In this document: positions 7,749 to 16,443 of the stretch, piece by piece
Position numbering within the stretch: position 1 is the first letter of the stretch
Layout of the letters: every line of letters begins with the position of its first letter
Assembly (NCBI GenBank): GCA_024690605.1
Contig: JAILOV010000032.1
Location: forward strand, 1-64,000
From: Lachnospiraceae bacterium
GTDB taxonomy: Bacteria > Bacillota > Clostridia > Lachnospirales > Lachnospiraceae
Length of the DNA: 64,000 nucleotides
Direction of reading: 5' to 3'
Translations under genes and position numbers: made by a program
Notes under the pieces: generated by a model
Told to the model about the DNA's origin: nothing
Seen by the model: the letters and a program-made list of their open reading frames with translations, nothing else
Database searches by the model: none

Positions 7749-9836
7749 ATGTCTACGGAAGAAACACCTTTGTCCATTCCCGCCGACGTGCTCGGCGATG
7801 ACCTGATCAATGTCAGGCCGCTCGGCGCATCCGGCGGTTTCAGCAATCTGTTCCTCGCCCACAAGACCGGTCTGGATGTCGATGTCGTCATCAAGCGCGT
7901 GAAGCCCGACAAAAAAGGTCGGATCAACGAGCAGAAGGAAGCGCGTATCATGACGGCGCTCAGACACCAATATCTCCCGCGCATCTTCGATCAGAAACTC
8001 GGGAGTGACGGGTATCGCTACACCGTGATGGAGTATATTCCCGGGGAAACGCTCAAGAGTTATGTCAGTAAAAGAGGCTCGCTCGATCAGAGGCAGACCT
8101 TTCACTGGGTGCGTCAACTTCTGCAGGTGACCGCCTATATGCACGGCCTGAAGCCAAAGGCGATCATACACAGCGACTTAAAGCCCGACAACGTGATGAT
8201 CACCCCCGCCGGTGACATCTGTGTGATCGACTTCAATGCCTCACTGGAGATGGAGGACCGCGAGGAGGAGATGACGGCGATCGGCGCGACAGCCGGTTTC
8301 GCAGCACCGGAACAGTATCATTTCCCGCTGAAGAATTATCAGCCGACCCATCCGCTTTACAACTACATCCGCGCTGCACAGAACGCCGGCAGTGTCAGCC
8401 CCCGCACGGATATCTATGCGATCGGCGCACTTGCCTATTACATGATCACGGGATATGTCCCCCGCATGTGGACAGACGGCGTGATCCCGCTGGAACGCTA
8501 TGATATCCGGCTGGGGGATGCCTTCCGGAGCGTGATCGAAAAAGCGATGCAGCCGGATCAGAAAAACCGTTATGCCGATGCCCGTTCCATGCTTCATGCG
8601 CTGGAACACCTTCCTGTTCTGGATACCCGCTATAAAAAGCTCATGCGGGCGGAAAGGATCACGGCTCTTATCATCGGACTCGGTCTTGCCGCCAGCGTAT
8701 TTCTGATCACCCTCGGGATCCGTGATGTGAGGAAAGATGACTCCCGTGCTTATCTCTCCCTGGTATCTCAGGCTGAGGATCTTCGAGATCAGGGTCTTTA
8801 TGAGGACAGTCTGGAACTCCTCACGCAGGCGATCGCAATGAATGACCGTCGTGCGGAGGCTTATCTGAGTGCCGCGGCGATCCTCTATGAGAGAGGGGAA
8901 TATCGTCAGGCGATCGATCTTCTGGAAAACACCGATGTGGCGGCCGGGATCGGTGCAGACAAAGCTGCGTTTGAAGAATCGCAGGGACAGCTCTTCTATA
9001 TTCTCGCAAGTTGCTACTATAAAGAGCAGGATTATTCGAGCGCACTCACCAACTATCAGCTTGCTGCGGAGCTTCTGCCGGAAGAGACGGCCTACATCCG
9101 CGATCTTGCCATCTGTCACGCCCGATGCGGGAACGAGGAGATGGCAGGGGACGCCGCAGACAGACTGGAAGCGCTCGGTGCACCCGCTTCGGACCTCAGC
9201 GCCGTGCGCGGAGAGATCGCTTTTGCCTCCGGTGATTATGAAAACGCCAGGGACCGGCTTCTGGAAGCAGCCCGCAGCGCATCGGATACGGAAGGTTCCG
9301 CACGTGCCTATGAACAGGCTGCCATGAGTTGTCAGATGCTCGGATCGGAGACCCTTTCCGCACAGAAGGAGATCCTGCGGGAGGCGACGGATCGTTTCCC
9401 GGTATCCGGCGAGACCATCGGCGTGTACAGGCAATACGCACAGACCTGTCTTGCACTTTACGACAAAGAAGAGGATAATAGCAGTCTGGAAGACGCGCTC
9501 CCCGTTTTTGAAAGGATCCGCAGTGCCGCTCTCTTTACGCTCGATGACGGACTCGATGAGGCACGCTTCCTGCAGGAGCTCCGCAGGTTTTCACAGGCTG
9601 AGGAGAAGCTCCTGGAACTGAAGGACCGCTATCCGAACAATTATCGGATCCCTATGCGTCTCGCCCTTCTGACCGCTTATGCGGAGGGGGAAAAGGAAAG
9701 TTCGCAGAGAGACTATCGGAAGACCGGTGCATACTGGAGAGACGCCGAGGCGCTCTATAACGGCACACCGGACACCGAGATGGACCAGCTGAACGTGCTT
9801 GTCGGAGAACTGCAGGCAGGCGGCTGGGATCTTTAA
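7749..9836 (+). CDS. Transmembrane Ser/Thr protein kinase with extracellular TPR domain and DFN motif
   Basis: The 695-residue protein has an N-terminal Hanks-type kinase domain (about 20-295). It has a Gly-rich loop (LGASGGFSN), the ATP lysine K49, HSDLKPDN as the catalytic loop (D143, K145, N148), and an APE-like AAPEQY. A transmembrane helix (about 304-324) and an external region of TPR-like helices follow. Two departures from consensus are visible: HSD for HRD, and DFN (161-163) in place of DFG. The metal-binding Asp is kept, so activity is likely but not certain. Start: ATG 7749 is 5 bases after AGGTGA; an in-frame GTG at 7740 lacks room for a ribosome site. It follows the five TPR-stem genes and likely phosphorylates proteins of this locus. 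Confidence 0.88.
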   Translation: MSTEETPLSIPADVLGDDLINVRPLGASGGFSNLFLAHKTGLDVDVVIKRVKPDKKGRINEQKEARIMTALRHQYLPRIFDQKLGSDGYRYTVMEYIPGETLKSYVSKRGSLDQRQTFHWVRQLLQVTAYMHGLKPKAIIHSDLKPDNVMITPAGDICVIDFNASLEMEDREEEMTAIGATAGFAAPEQYHFPLKNYQPTHPLYNYIRAAQNAGSVSPRTDIYAIGALAYYMITGYVPRMWTDGVIPLERYDIRLGDAFRSVIEKAMQPDQKNRYADARSMLHALEHLPVLDTRYKKLMRAERITALIIGLGLAASVFLITLGIRDVRKDDSRAYLSLVSQAEDLRDQGLYEDSLELLTQAIAMNDRRAEAYLSAAAILYERGEYRQAIDLLENTDVAAGIGADKAAFEESQGQLFYILASCYYKEQDYSSALTNYQLAAELLPEETAYIRDLAICHARCGNEEMAGDAADRLEALGAPASDLSAVRGEIAFASGDYENARDRLLEAARSASDTEGSARAYEQAAMSCQMLGSETLSAQKEILREATDRFPVSGETIGVYRQYAQTCLALYDKEEDNSSLEDALPVFERIRSAALFTLDDGLDEARFLQELRRFSQAEEKLLELKDRYPNNYRIPMRLALLTAYAEGEKESSQRDYRKTGAYWRDAEALYNGTPDTEMDQLNVLVGELQAGGWDL

Positions 9837-9858
9837 GAACGGAAAGGATTGAAGTATC

Positions 9859-10014
9859 GTGCCGGAAGGTTTGTTTACAAATCCGTATCTGATCACGGGC
9901 ACATGCGGCCTCATTTTATTCGCTCTCATCGGTATTGTCTGTGCCGCCGTTTTTCATGGGAAGCGCAGGAAACTGGAGCGCGAGATCAACGCCGCTTATG
10001 ACGACAGATCATGA
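9859..10014 (+). CDS. Small single-span membrane protein (51 aa)
   Basis: A GTG start at 9859 opens a 51-codon frame ending at TGA 10014. It fits between the kinase stop at 9836 and the next gene. The product has a polar N-terminus (MPEGLFTNPYLITG), one strong transmembrane helix (CGLILFALIGIVCAAVF) and a basic-acidic tail (HGKRRKLEREINAAYDDRS). GGAAAGGA at 9841-9848 is a usable Shine-Dalgarno at slightly long spacing. Without this gene there would be a gap of about 195 bases in a block that otherwise has almost none. The function is unknown; position between a kinase and a zinc-ribbon membrane protein suggests a small partner of the complex. Confidence 0.6.
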   Translation: MPEGLFTNPYLITGTCGLILFALIGIVCAAVFHGKRRKLEREINAAYDDRS

Positions 10015-10031
10015 GAGCAGGAGGGGAAACG

Positions 10032-10643
10032 TTGAATAAGAAATCTCCAAAAGGCTGGATCGCACTGGCTGTGGTTGATCTCATCGTGATCGGCTACACG
10101 TGCATCGCCTTTTTTCTTCACAGAGGAATGAATACCTATTTTCTGAGCATTCGCATGGGAGCTGTCTTTGCTCGTTCCTGGCAGCCGGCGGCGCTGGTAT
10201 CCCTTTTGCTGATCCTCGTCACAGTCATTCTCGTCACGCACGCGATCAACAGAAGGCAAACCAAGTCGAAACTCGTGCTGACGGATGACATGCAGCTGAC
10301 GGAAACGGGAAAGATCAAAACCGCGACGGCATCTGTACTGCCGTCGGAAGCGGATAATGCATCCGACAGTGCAGCCAATGATCTCGACAGCGAAAAGAAC
10401 AGGGATGATGAGAGAACGATCGCCGTATCGACGTCTGCAGAAGGTGCCGGAAAGATCGCGCCCGCATCTCCTGTGACTGATGAGCCTCAGGAAAAGATCG
10501 CTCCGGCCGCACCGCAGGAATCCGTTTCCGATGACGGCAGGGCGCCGGTTCTGATCCGATACTGCGGCAAATGCGGCGAAAAGGTGGACGGGGATTCGGT
10601 TTTCTGCGCCAACTGCGGAGCCAGATTGGAGGGTGAAGCATGA
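10032..10643 (+). CDS. Two-span membrane protein with C-terminal zinc ribbon
   Basis: The product has two predicted transmembrane helices (about residues 8-28 and 45-68), a long low-complexity Ala/Ser/Asp/Glu linker, and a C-terminal zinc ribbon (YCGKCGEKVDGDSVFCANCG) with two CxxC knuckles. With both termini inside, the zinc ribbon is cytoplasmic. Start: TTG 10032 sits 5 bases after a near-perfect AGGAGGGG. The in-frame ATG at 10011 overlaps the previous stop but lies upstream of that ribosome site, so TTG is preferred. The same zinc-ribbon module is at the N-terminus of three later proteins in this block. The last codons overlap the next gene by ATGA. Exact role unknown. Confidence 0.75.
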   Translation: MNKKSPKGWIALAVVDLIVIGYTCIAFFLHRGMNTYFLSIRMGAVFARSWQPAALVSLLLILVTVILVTHAINRRQTKSKLVLTDDMQLTETGKIKTATASVLPSEADNASDSAANDLDSEKNRDDERTIAVSTSAEGAGKIAPASPVTDEPQEKIAPAAPQESVSDDGRAPVLIRYCGKCGEKVDGDSVFCANCGARLEGEA

Positions 10644-13402
10644 ACCTCTTTGGCGCGATCGTTCTTGCGGCCGGTGTTCTTCTGATCCTTGCCGCGTTCC
10701 TGTTGAAAAGCAAGACAACACTTGCGGTCCGGATCTCATTGGCGGCCGCGGGAGTTCTTCTCGGTGCCGTCAGTGCGCTGATCCTGATCACGGAGGCCGG
10801 CCGTCGGGCAGAGGATCAGGTCAATACGCTCGTTGCGCTTCGATATCTGGAGGAGGGAAATCCGGACAGCGCCCGTTACTATCTGAAGGAAGTGGAGCAC
10901 GCGGACTTCGTGGCAAAATGCACGGAAGTCGTCTTTGAATACATGCGCGGCAATGAGACGCTCGGTCAGCTCAAACAGAACGGACTTGCCGCAACGGCAA
11001 AGAAAAAGCGCGAAAAGACCATGGTTTCCTGGCTCTCCGACATCGACCCCGGGAATCTGTCCACGCAGCAGGAGGTGGCAGAGAAACTCACGGACCGGGG
11101 CGGCTACTCCGATAAAAGGATCCGTCAGGCTGAAGCACAGTACGCGATCGAAAACGGTAACTGGGACGAATCCTCCGAGAAATACCGCGATTCGCTGAAG
11201 GAAACGGAACGGATCCGTCTCGATATCAATGCGGAAATGAATCGTCAGAATTACCGTTCCGCCGTTCATCACGCGGCAACGCTGGTGTCTGAAAAACCCT
11301 CGTCGGACAACCGTCTGCTCCTGGCCGAAACGATCGCCGATTCCACCTATCACGGAGACGAACTCGAGGAGAGTGATTTTATCGTCAGCGGTGAGCAGAC
11401 AGAGGACAGGACCAGAGAGATCGCAAAACTCAGTGATTCCCTGGATGCCGTGAACATCGATATCGAGCAGCTGCAGGAAAAAGCGGAACGTCTGGATGAA
11501 CCGGATGATGCGCTGACGAAGAAAATGAAGAAGCTCCTCGACAGACAGGAAAAGCTCTCATCTCAGATCCAGTATCTTTACTGCTATCGCGCGCTGAACA
11601 GTATTGCGGACATCTATTCGTTCGAAGCACAGATCGTGCGCGCAAGACTCTATTTCGCCATGAACCGGTACGGTGACGCCGTTGATCTGCTTGCAAAGGC
11701 TTCGGCGTCTCCGGTCACGCGGCTGACCGCCAGGACCGACGTCAGGAATGCCATGCAGGTCTTTCATGATGCCAAAAAAGAAGGAACGAACTACGCGGCT
11801 TCCCAGTCGCCGGAATTTATCGACGCGATGGCAACCCTGGTTTCCTCTGCACATCCCGCCATGAGCAGTGTGGCGACCGGTGAACTGACCAGAGCGTTTT
11901 CCGTTTATATCAGTAACGACATGAAGACCTATGGCCGGAATCTTTACGCGTCCAATATCGATACATCGAAATTCCCCGAGATCGTCGTGACGGTCAACGG
12001 CAAGGATACGATCCTGGATGAGATCAGACAGAAGAGCGCCAAACTCGTGCTGAAAGACACGGGGGAGGCGATCGCGGATTACGAAGTGATCCTGCCTGAC
12101 GGCACGGACGGTCTGAGCAATATCTGCTGCGTCGTCGACCGGAGCGGCAGCATGGGCGGCAAACCCATTGAGGATCTGAAATCCGCGCTGGACGGTTTTG
12201 TCGGTGCATTGGGTGATCACGCTCAGCTGGGGATCGTTGCCTTTGAGAGTTCGGCGGAGACCGTTCTCCCCATGACAACGGACAGGATCAGCGCCAGACA
12301 GACGATCGAGTCGCTGAATGCCGGCGGGGGAACAGACATCACTGCCGGTATCCGGGAGGCGGTCGATCATTGTGACAGCACGGTGGGGGTCGCCACGATC
12401 CTGCTGATGACCGACGGCCAGAGCAGTATCGATATGAACGTTGTGGAGGAAGCCGCTGATGCGGGCTATGTGATCAACACGATCGGTTTTGGAGATGTCA
12501 ACGACGAGCTGCTCCGTGAGATCGCCGAAATGACCGGCGGGCAGTACATCCGTGCAGAAGAATCCTCGGAACTGATCAATGTGTACCTGAGTCTTGCCGG
12601 GATCGTCGGAAATGCCGTGCAGATCCGCTATCACGCCGGAAACACCGACGAAACCGTAAACCGGTATTTCTTCCTGCATACGGATGACAGTGCGATGAGT
12701 CTCCGGCGCCCTTATTCCCTGACGCAGCCGGAGAAGGCGATCACGGTCACCAATGTCCAGCCTGCGCTTTTGGATGTCAACGGATTTACCGGTGATACCA
12801 GGATCGTGCTCGAAGGGGATAACCTCTCCGGATTCACGAAGGCAAGGATCGGCGGTCAGGATGCTGTGATCGAAAACGCGGATGCCAATGCGGATCGTCT
12901 GGAGATCCTGCTGTCCGCACCTTTAAAAGGCGGATTTCAGGATATCGAACTCTCGAACGATGAGGGCGCTGTTCTGATACTTCCCGAACGGATCTGTGTC
13001 GGCGAGATGCATTATGGTTGCAACTTTACGCTGGGCGCGCTCACTTTCCGTCCCGACCGGTATCTGGTCCTTCCGGACAACACGCTGGTCTTCGGAAACG
13101 CCGTCAATCTTGTCTGTGAGAAGGAGGAGAACAAAAAAACCTTCTCCGCACGTGCGGAGGGGATCCTGTCCTTTGCCGCCGATGCGGCCGTGATCCGTCA
13201 GATCGATGAGGATCCAAACGGTTACCGGGGCGGCGCGATCTCCTGCGGATCCTCCGGAACGCTCACCGGCCGCGGCAGGATCACCCTGAACGGCGATGAT
13301 CCCGACTATGACAATCAGGGAAGGAACCGTATCGCTGTCGGTGATTATGAGCTTTCCTGCGATCAGGATCAGATCCGGATCATCCTTAAGGAAAACGAGT
13401 GA
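10640..13402 (+). CDS. Large membrane-anchored VWA-domain protein with IPT/TIG-like region
   Basis: The 920-residue protein begins with two transmembrane helices (about 4-22 and 31-52) joined by a short basic loop, which puts the remaining part outside. Residues 60-440 are largely helical with TPR-like and coiled-coil character. A VWA domain follows (about 490-670) with intact MIDAS DRSGS at 500-504 and GGGTDI as the metal-contacting threonine loop. After it a segment resembling an IPT/TIG fold (ALLDVNGFTGDTRIVLEG onwards) and a beta-rich C-terminus complete the protein. VWA proteins of this kind bind partners through a divalent metal. The start overlaps the previous stop (ATGA), implying coupled translation with the zinc-ribbon protein. 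Confidence 0.85.
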   Translation: MNLFGAIVLAAGVLLILAAFLLKSKTTLAVRISLAAAGVLLGAVSALILITEAGRRAEDQVNTLVALRYLEEGNPDSARYYLKEVEHADFVAKCTEVVFEYMRGNETLGQLKQNGLAATAKKKREKTMVSWLSDIDPGNLSTQQEVAEKLTDRGGYSDKRIRQAEAQYAIENGNWDESSEKYRDSLKETERIRLDINAEMNRQNYRSAVHHAATLVSEKPSSDNRLLLAETIADSTYHGDELEESDFIVSGEQTEDRTREIAKLSDSLDAVNIDIEQLQEKAERLDEPDDALTKKMKKLLDRQEKLSSQIQYLYCYRALNSIADIYSFEAQIVRARLYFAMNRYGDAVDLLAKASASPVTRLTARTDVRNAMQVFHDAKKEGTNYAASQSPEFIDAMATLVSSAHPAMSSVATGELTRAFSVYISNDMKTYGRNLYASNIDTSKFPEIVVTVNGKDTILDEIRQKSAKLVLKDTGEAIADYEVILPDGTDGLSNICCVVDRSGSMGGKPIEDLKSALDGFVGALGDHAQLGIVAFESSAETVLPMTTDRISARQTIESLNAGGGTDITAGIREAVDHCDSTVGVATILLMTDGQSSIDMNVVEEAADAGYVINTIGFGDVNDELLREIAEMTGGQYIRAEESSELINVYLSLAGIVGNAVQIRYHAGNTDETVNRYFFLHTDDSAMSLRRPYSLTQPEKAITVTNVQPALLDVNGFTGDTRIVLEGDNLSGFTKARIGGQDAVIENADANADRLEILLSAPLKGGFQDIELSNDEGAVLILPERICVGEMHYGCNFTLGALTFRPDRYLVLPDNTLVFGNAVNLVCEKEENKKTFSARAEGILSFAADAAVIRQIDEDPNGYRGGAISCGSSGTLTGRGRITLNGDDPDYDNQGRNRIAVGDYELSCDQDQIRIILKENE

Positions 13403-13411
13403 GGCAAGACC

Positions 13412-14794
13412 ATGGAAAAGATCAGAGAACACAAATGGCATATTCTTTTTCCGATCATTCTGGCGATCGCGGTGTTATTGCTGAGCATTCCCGTCAGCGG
13501 GATCCTGCGGACGGACACGCCATCACGACACATCTCGCTCGGTAAACAGTACCTTGTCGATCAGAATTATGCCGGTGCCGTCATGGAATTCACGGATGCG
13601 GTCTCCATGGATCCCGGTGACCGGACCGCCCGGTTTTCCCTTGCGGAAGCCTATCAGGGGATGGGGGATTTTTCCTCTGCCGAGAACACGCTTTTGGGGA
13701 TGACCAGTGCTGACCATCCGGACGAAGAGGTGGCCGGCAGGCTGATCCGCTTTTATGAGGAACAGGGCAATCCGGTCCGGGCGCTGCAGACTGTCCAGAG
13801 CATGATCGATTATACCGACGGCGATGATTATTACAGCCGGAAAGCAGAGCTTCTGAAGCAGATCTTTGATACGGATCATCCCTATTCCGAAGGGACTTCC
13901 CATGCGCTTGCCGTTTCCGGCGGCAAGGTGAACGGCCGCGGAAGCAACACATTGGGTCAGCTGGGCACGTCGCAGGGACTTTTTGCACAGGATCAGGCTT
14001 CGGATGCCTGGTCCGATGCCGCATTTTCCGGTTCTCCCAAAAAAGTTTACGCGATCGCCAACAGCAGCTATGTCATTGATGATACCGGCAATCTCTGGGG
14101 CGCCGGCGCAAACCGGAGCGGAGAGTTCGCTCTTTTATACGGCAGCGGCACGGCAGAGAGCGGATGGAAGCAGATCACGACAGGCGCTGATGTGCTTGCC
14201 GTTTCCGGCAACAGCGGCAATCTTTATGTCCTGATGAGTGACGGATCCCTGTGGCATTCCGGCGGCGGCTTCACACAGGAGCTGACCAGGGTAGACCGTT
14301 TTTCTTCCGCTGTTTCGACATCAAACTGCGGCAGATCGGTCTATGTCCTCACGGAAAACGGCGATCTGTATATCAATGTACCCGATCGTTATGACACGCT
14401 GGCAGAGGAACGTTTCACGCGGATCGCTTCCGATGTGACTGCCTATGCCCCCGACGGACAGGGAGGCGCCTGTTATGTGGATGCATCCGGTGTGATCAGA
14501 AGCAGCAATTCTTATCTTCCGCAGCATCCCGCCGATTGGGAGGATACGGATAACGGCGGTGTCCGGCCCGATTTCAGCGTGAACGGCATCGCATGCAACG
14601 GTGACAGGATCCTCTTGACCGATCCGGACGGCAGTCTGTATACCTGGAGCAACAGAGGAGATTTCCGGGAAGCGGGGCATCTTGCCGAAAACGGCGCGAT
14701 CTACAGTGAGCAGGATCTGGCTGTCGCCGAAATGGATGACGGAACGGTGTCCGTGTGGCGAAGGGAAGCTTCTTCCCCGGAAACCGTCAGGTAA
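13412..14794 (+). CDS. Membrane-anchored TPR protein with RCC1-type repeats
   Basis: After a basic tail (MEKIREHK) and a membrane helix (about 10-30) comes SRHISLGKQYLVDQNYAGAV, which aligns with the stem of the five paralogues at 2105-7739. TPR units continue to about residue 155. The remainder (about 160-460) consists of RCC1-type beta-propeller repeats with recurring patterns such as DDTGNLWGAGANRSGE, SDGSLWHSGG and DPDGSLYTWSNRGDF. Such propellers are protein-interaction platforms. Predicted location of the propeller is extracellular. I regard the protein as a diverged sixth stem member with yet another C-terminal module. It sits 9 bases after the VWA gene and just upstream of the second kinase. 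Confidence 0.83.
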   Translation: MEKIREHKWHILFPIILAIAVLLLSIPVSGILRTDTPSRHISLGKQYLVDQNYAGAVMEFTDAVSMDPGDRTARFSLAEAYQGMGDFSSAENTLLGMTSADHPDEEVAGRLIRFYEEQGNPVRALQTVQSMIDYTDGDDYYSRKAELLKQIFDTDHPYSEGTSHALAVSGGKVNGRGSNTLGQLGTSQGLFAQDQASDAWSDAAFSGSPKKVYAIANSSYVIDDTGNLWGAGANRSGEFALLYGSGTAESGWKQITTGADVLAVSGNSGNLYVLMSDGSLWHSGGGFTQELTRVDRFSSAVSTSNCGRSVYVLTENGDLYINVPDRYDTLAEERFTRIASDVTAYAPDGQGGACYVDASGVIRSSNSYLPQHPADWEDTDNGGVRPDFSVNGIACNGDRILLTDPDGSLYTWSNRGDFREAGHLAENGAIYSEQDLAVAEMDDGTVSVWRREASSPETVR

Positions 14795-14809
14795 CGGGAT
14801 CTCTCCGTC

Positions 14810-16441
14810 ATGCAGGATGGAATGCGCTTATGTCCCGGTTGTATGCAGTGGGTGCCCACTGCATCCTCTGTCTGTCCCGCCTGCGGCTATGATCAGGATG
14901 CGACGGCGGTGTCCAGCCGCGTGTTGCGTCCCGGTACGGTGTTGAACGACAAGTATCTGGTCGGCCGGACGCTTGGCGAAGGCGGCTTTGGCATCACCTA
15001 TCTTGCCTGGGACACCAACATGCAGTCCCGCATCGCGATCAAGGAATTCTTTCCGGGTTATCTCGCATCCCGCGATGTTACGGTGAGCGGCAGCAATGAT
15101 CTGACCCTTATTTCCCAGTCGCAGGAAAGAGATTATCAGTCCGGGCTCGAACGGTTTGTCAGGGAGGCCGGTATCCTTGCCCGCTATTCCGATCTGCCGG
15201 GTGTCGTGTCGGTCCGCGATTTCTTTTATGAAAATCAGACCGCCTATCTGGTCATGGAATACATCGACGGGATCTCACTCAAGGAATATCTGAAAGAGCG
15301 CGGCGGCCGCATTCCCTGTGACGAAGTGCTGCGGATCATGGAACCGGTCGTGCGGGCACTCATCGCCGTACACAGCGACAATCTGCTCCATCGCGACATC
15401 AGTCCGGACAATATCATGATCGACCGCAGCGGCAATGTCCGTCTGATCGACTTTGGCGCCGCACGGTATTACGGCACGGATGAAGAACTGAGCATGACGG
15501 TCATGCTCAAGCACGGTTACGCACCGCTGGAACAGTATTCCCGCAGAGGCGATCACGGTGCCTGGACAGACGTCTACAGCCTGAGCGCAACGATCTATCA
15601 CATGATCACGGGGGAAGTGCCGACGGATGCCGTGGACCGACAGGTCAGCGACCGTCTCGCGCCCATGCGTTCCTTCCGCGGTGTCAAGGTCTCCGGATAT
15701 ATCGATTCCGTGATCCGGCGCGGCATGTCGTTGCTGCCGGAAAAACGTCAGCAGAGCATGCAGGAGTTTTACGATGAGCTTTACATATCCAGGGAAGAAC
15801 TGCGTGCCGTACGGAAGAATAAGCTGAAAAGAGATGTTCTGCTCGTCGTCCTCCTTTCCCTGATCGTTCTGTCTTGTCTTCTGATCTTCGGCATGATGCG
15901 GGCCGGAAAAAAAGATGCCGCATCCGATGAAGCATCCATTGTCAGTGAACAGAACGAAAAGAATGGGGAGACAGACAAGAAAGACAGCGATAAGAACAGC
16001 GCAAATGCATCCGACAACAAAAATGACCATGCAAGCGATTCTGCGGACAAGAAATCTCCGATCACAGACAGATCGGAGCAGAATACCGCCATCGACTCTG
16101 CAGAGATCAATAAGAGCACGGAAAAGACGACACAGGAGAGCGAAGCGATTTCCTATGCCATTATGGTGGTCCGTGAGGGGACTTTTGATACCTCGCCGAA
16201 CGGCAGGACAGTCGGCGAGATCTTTGATGCGTATTGCGACGATCCCGGCAGCTGGAGCGGCGAGGAACTCGGAAACGGCACGGTCCGCGTGATCTATGCC
16301 GGCATAAAGGACGCCGTCCCGTTTACGATCGAATTTGAAGTGATCGATACGCGCTTTTCCATCACCGGCGTGACGCAGAACGGCAGTCCCATGCGGCAGT
16401 ACACGGCATTTGTTCAGGGAATTCTCGGAGAGGAAGGTTGA
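14810..16441 (+). CDS. Zinc-ribbon transmembrane Ser/Thr protein kinase
   Basis: The 543-residue kinase opens with a zinc ribbon (C8, C11, C22, C25), then a complete Hanks-type domain (about 42-325). It has LGEGGFGITY as Gly-rich loop, K78, HRDISPDN (H194-D196, N201), a canonical DFG (IDFGAAR) and an APLEQ-type activation segment. A transmembrane helix (about 342-365) precedes a Ser/Asp/Lys-rich low-complexity linker and a small external domain (about 450-543) with SYAIMVVREGTFDTSPNGRT. Unlike the first kinase all catalytic motifs are standard. This architecture is common in clostridia. It overlaps the next gene's upstream region closely and sits among the VWA and zinc-ribbon proteins that are its likely substrates or partners. 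Confidence 0.9.
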   Translation: MQDGMRLCPGCMQWVPTASSVCPACGYDQDATAVSSRVLRPGTVLNDKYLVGRTLGEGGFGITYLAWDTNMQSRIAIKEFFPGYLASRDVTVSGSNDLTLISQSQERDYQSGLERFVREAGILARYSDLPGVVSVRDFFYENQTAYLVMEYIDGISLKEYLKERGGRIPCDEVLRIMEPVVRALIAVHSDNLLHRDISPDNIMIDRSGNVRLIDFGAARYYGTDEELSMTVMLKHGYAPLEQYSRRGDHGAWTDVYSLSATIYHMITGEVPTDAVDRQVSDRLAPMRSFRGVKVSGYIDSVIRRGMSLLPEKRQQSMQEFYDELYISREELRAVRKNKLKRDVLLVVLLSLIVLSCLLIFGMMRAGKKDAASDEASIVSEQNEKNGETDKKDSDKNSANASDNKNDHASDSADKKSPITDRSEQNTAIDSAEINKSTEKTTQESEAISYAIMVVREGTFDTSPNGRTVGEIFDAYCDDPGSWSGEELGNGTVRVIYAGIKDAVPFTIEFEVIDTRFSITGVTQNGSPMRQYTAFVQGILGEEG

Positions 16442-16443
16442 TC

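Noticed and set aside
6702-8171. Long minus-strand open frame opposite the fifth TPR-stem gene and first kinase
   Set aside because: It crosses two real genes with clear motifs, has no recognisable domain and no ribosome site; it is a codon-bias shadow.
8241-9434. Minus-strand open frame of about 400 codons opposite the first kinase
   Set aside because: Composition follows the complementary strand of the kinase and TPR codons; no motif supports it.
11558-12679. Minus-strand open frame opposite the large VWA gene
   Set aside because: The plus strand carries an intact MIDAS VWA domain; the reverse frame has no domain.
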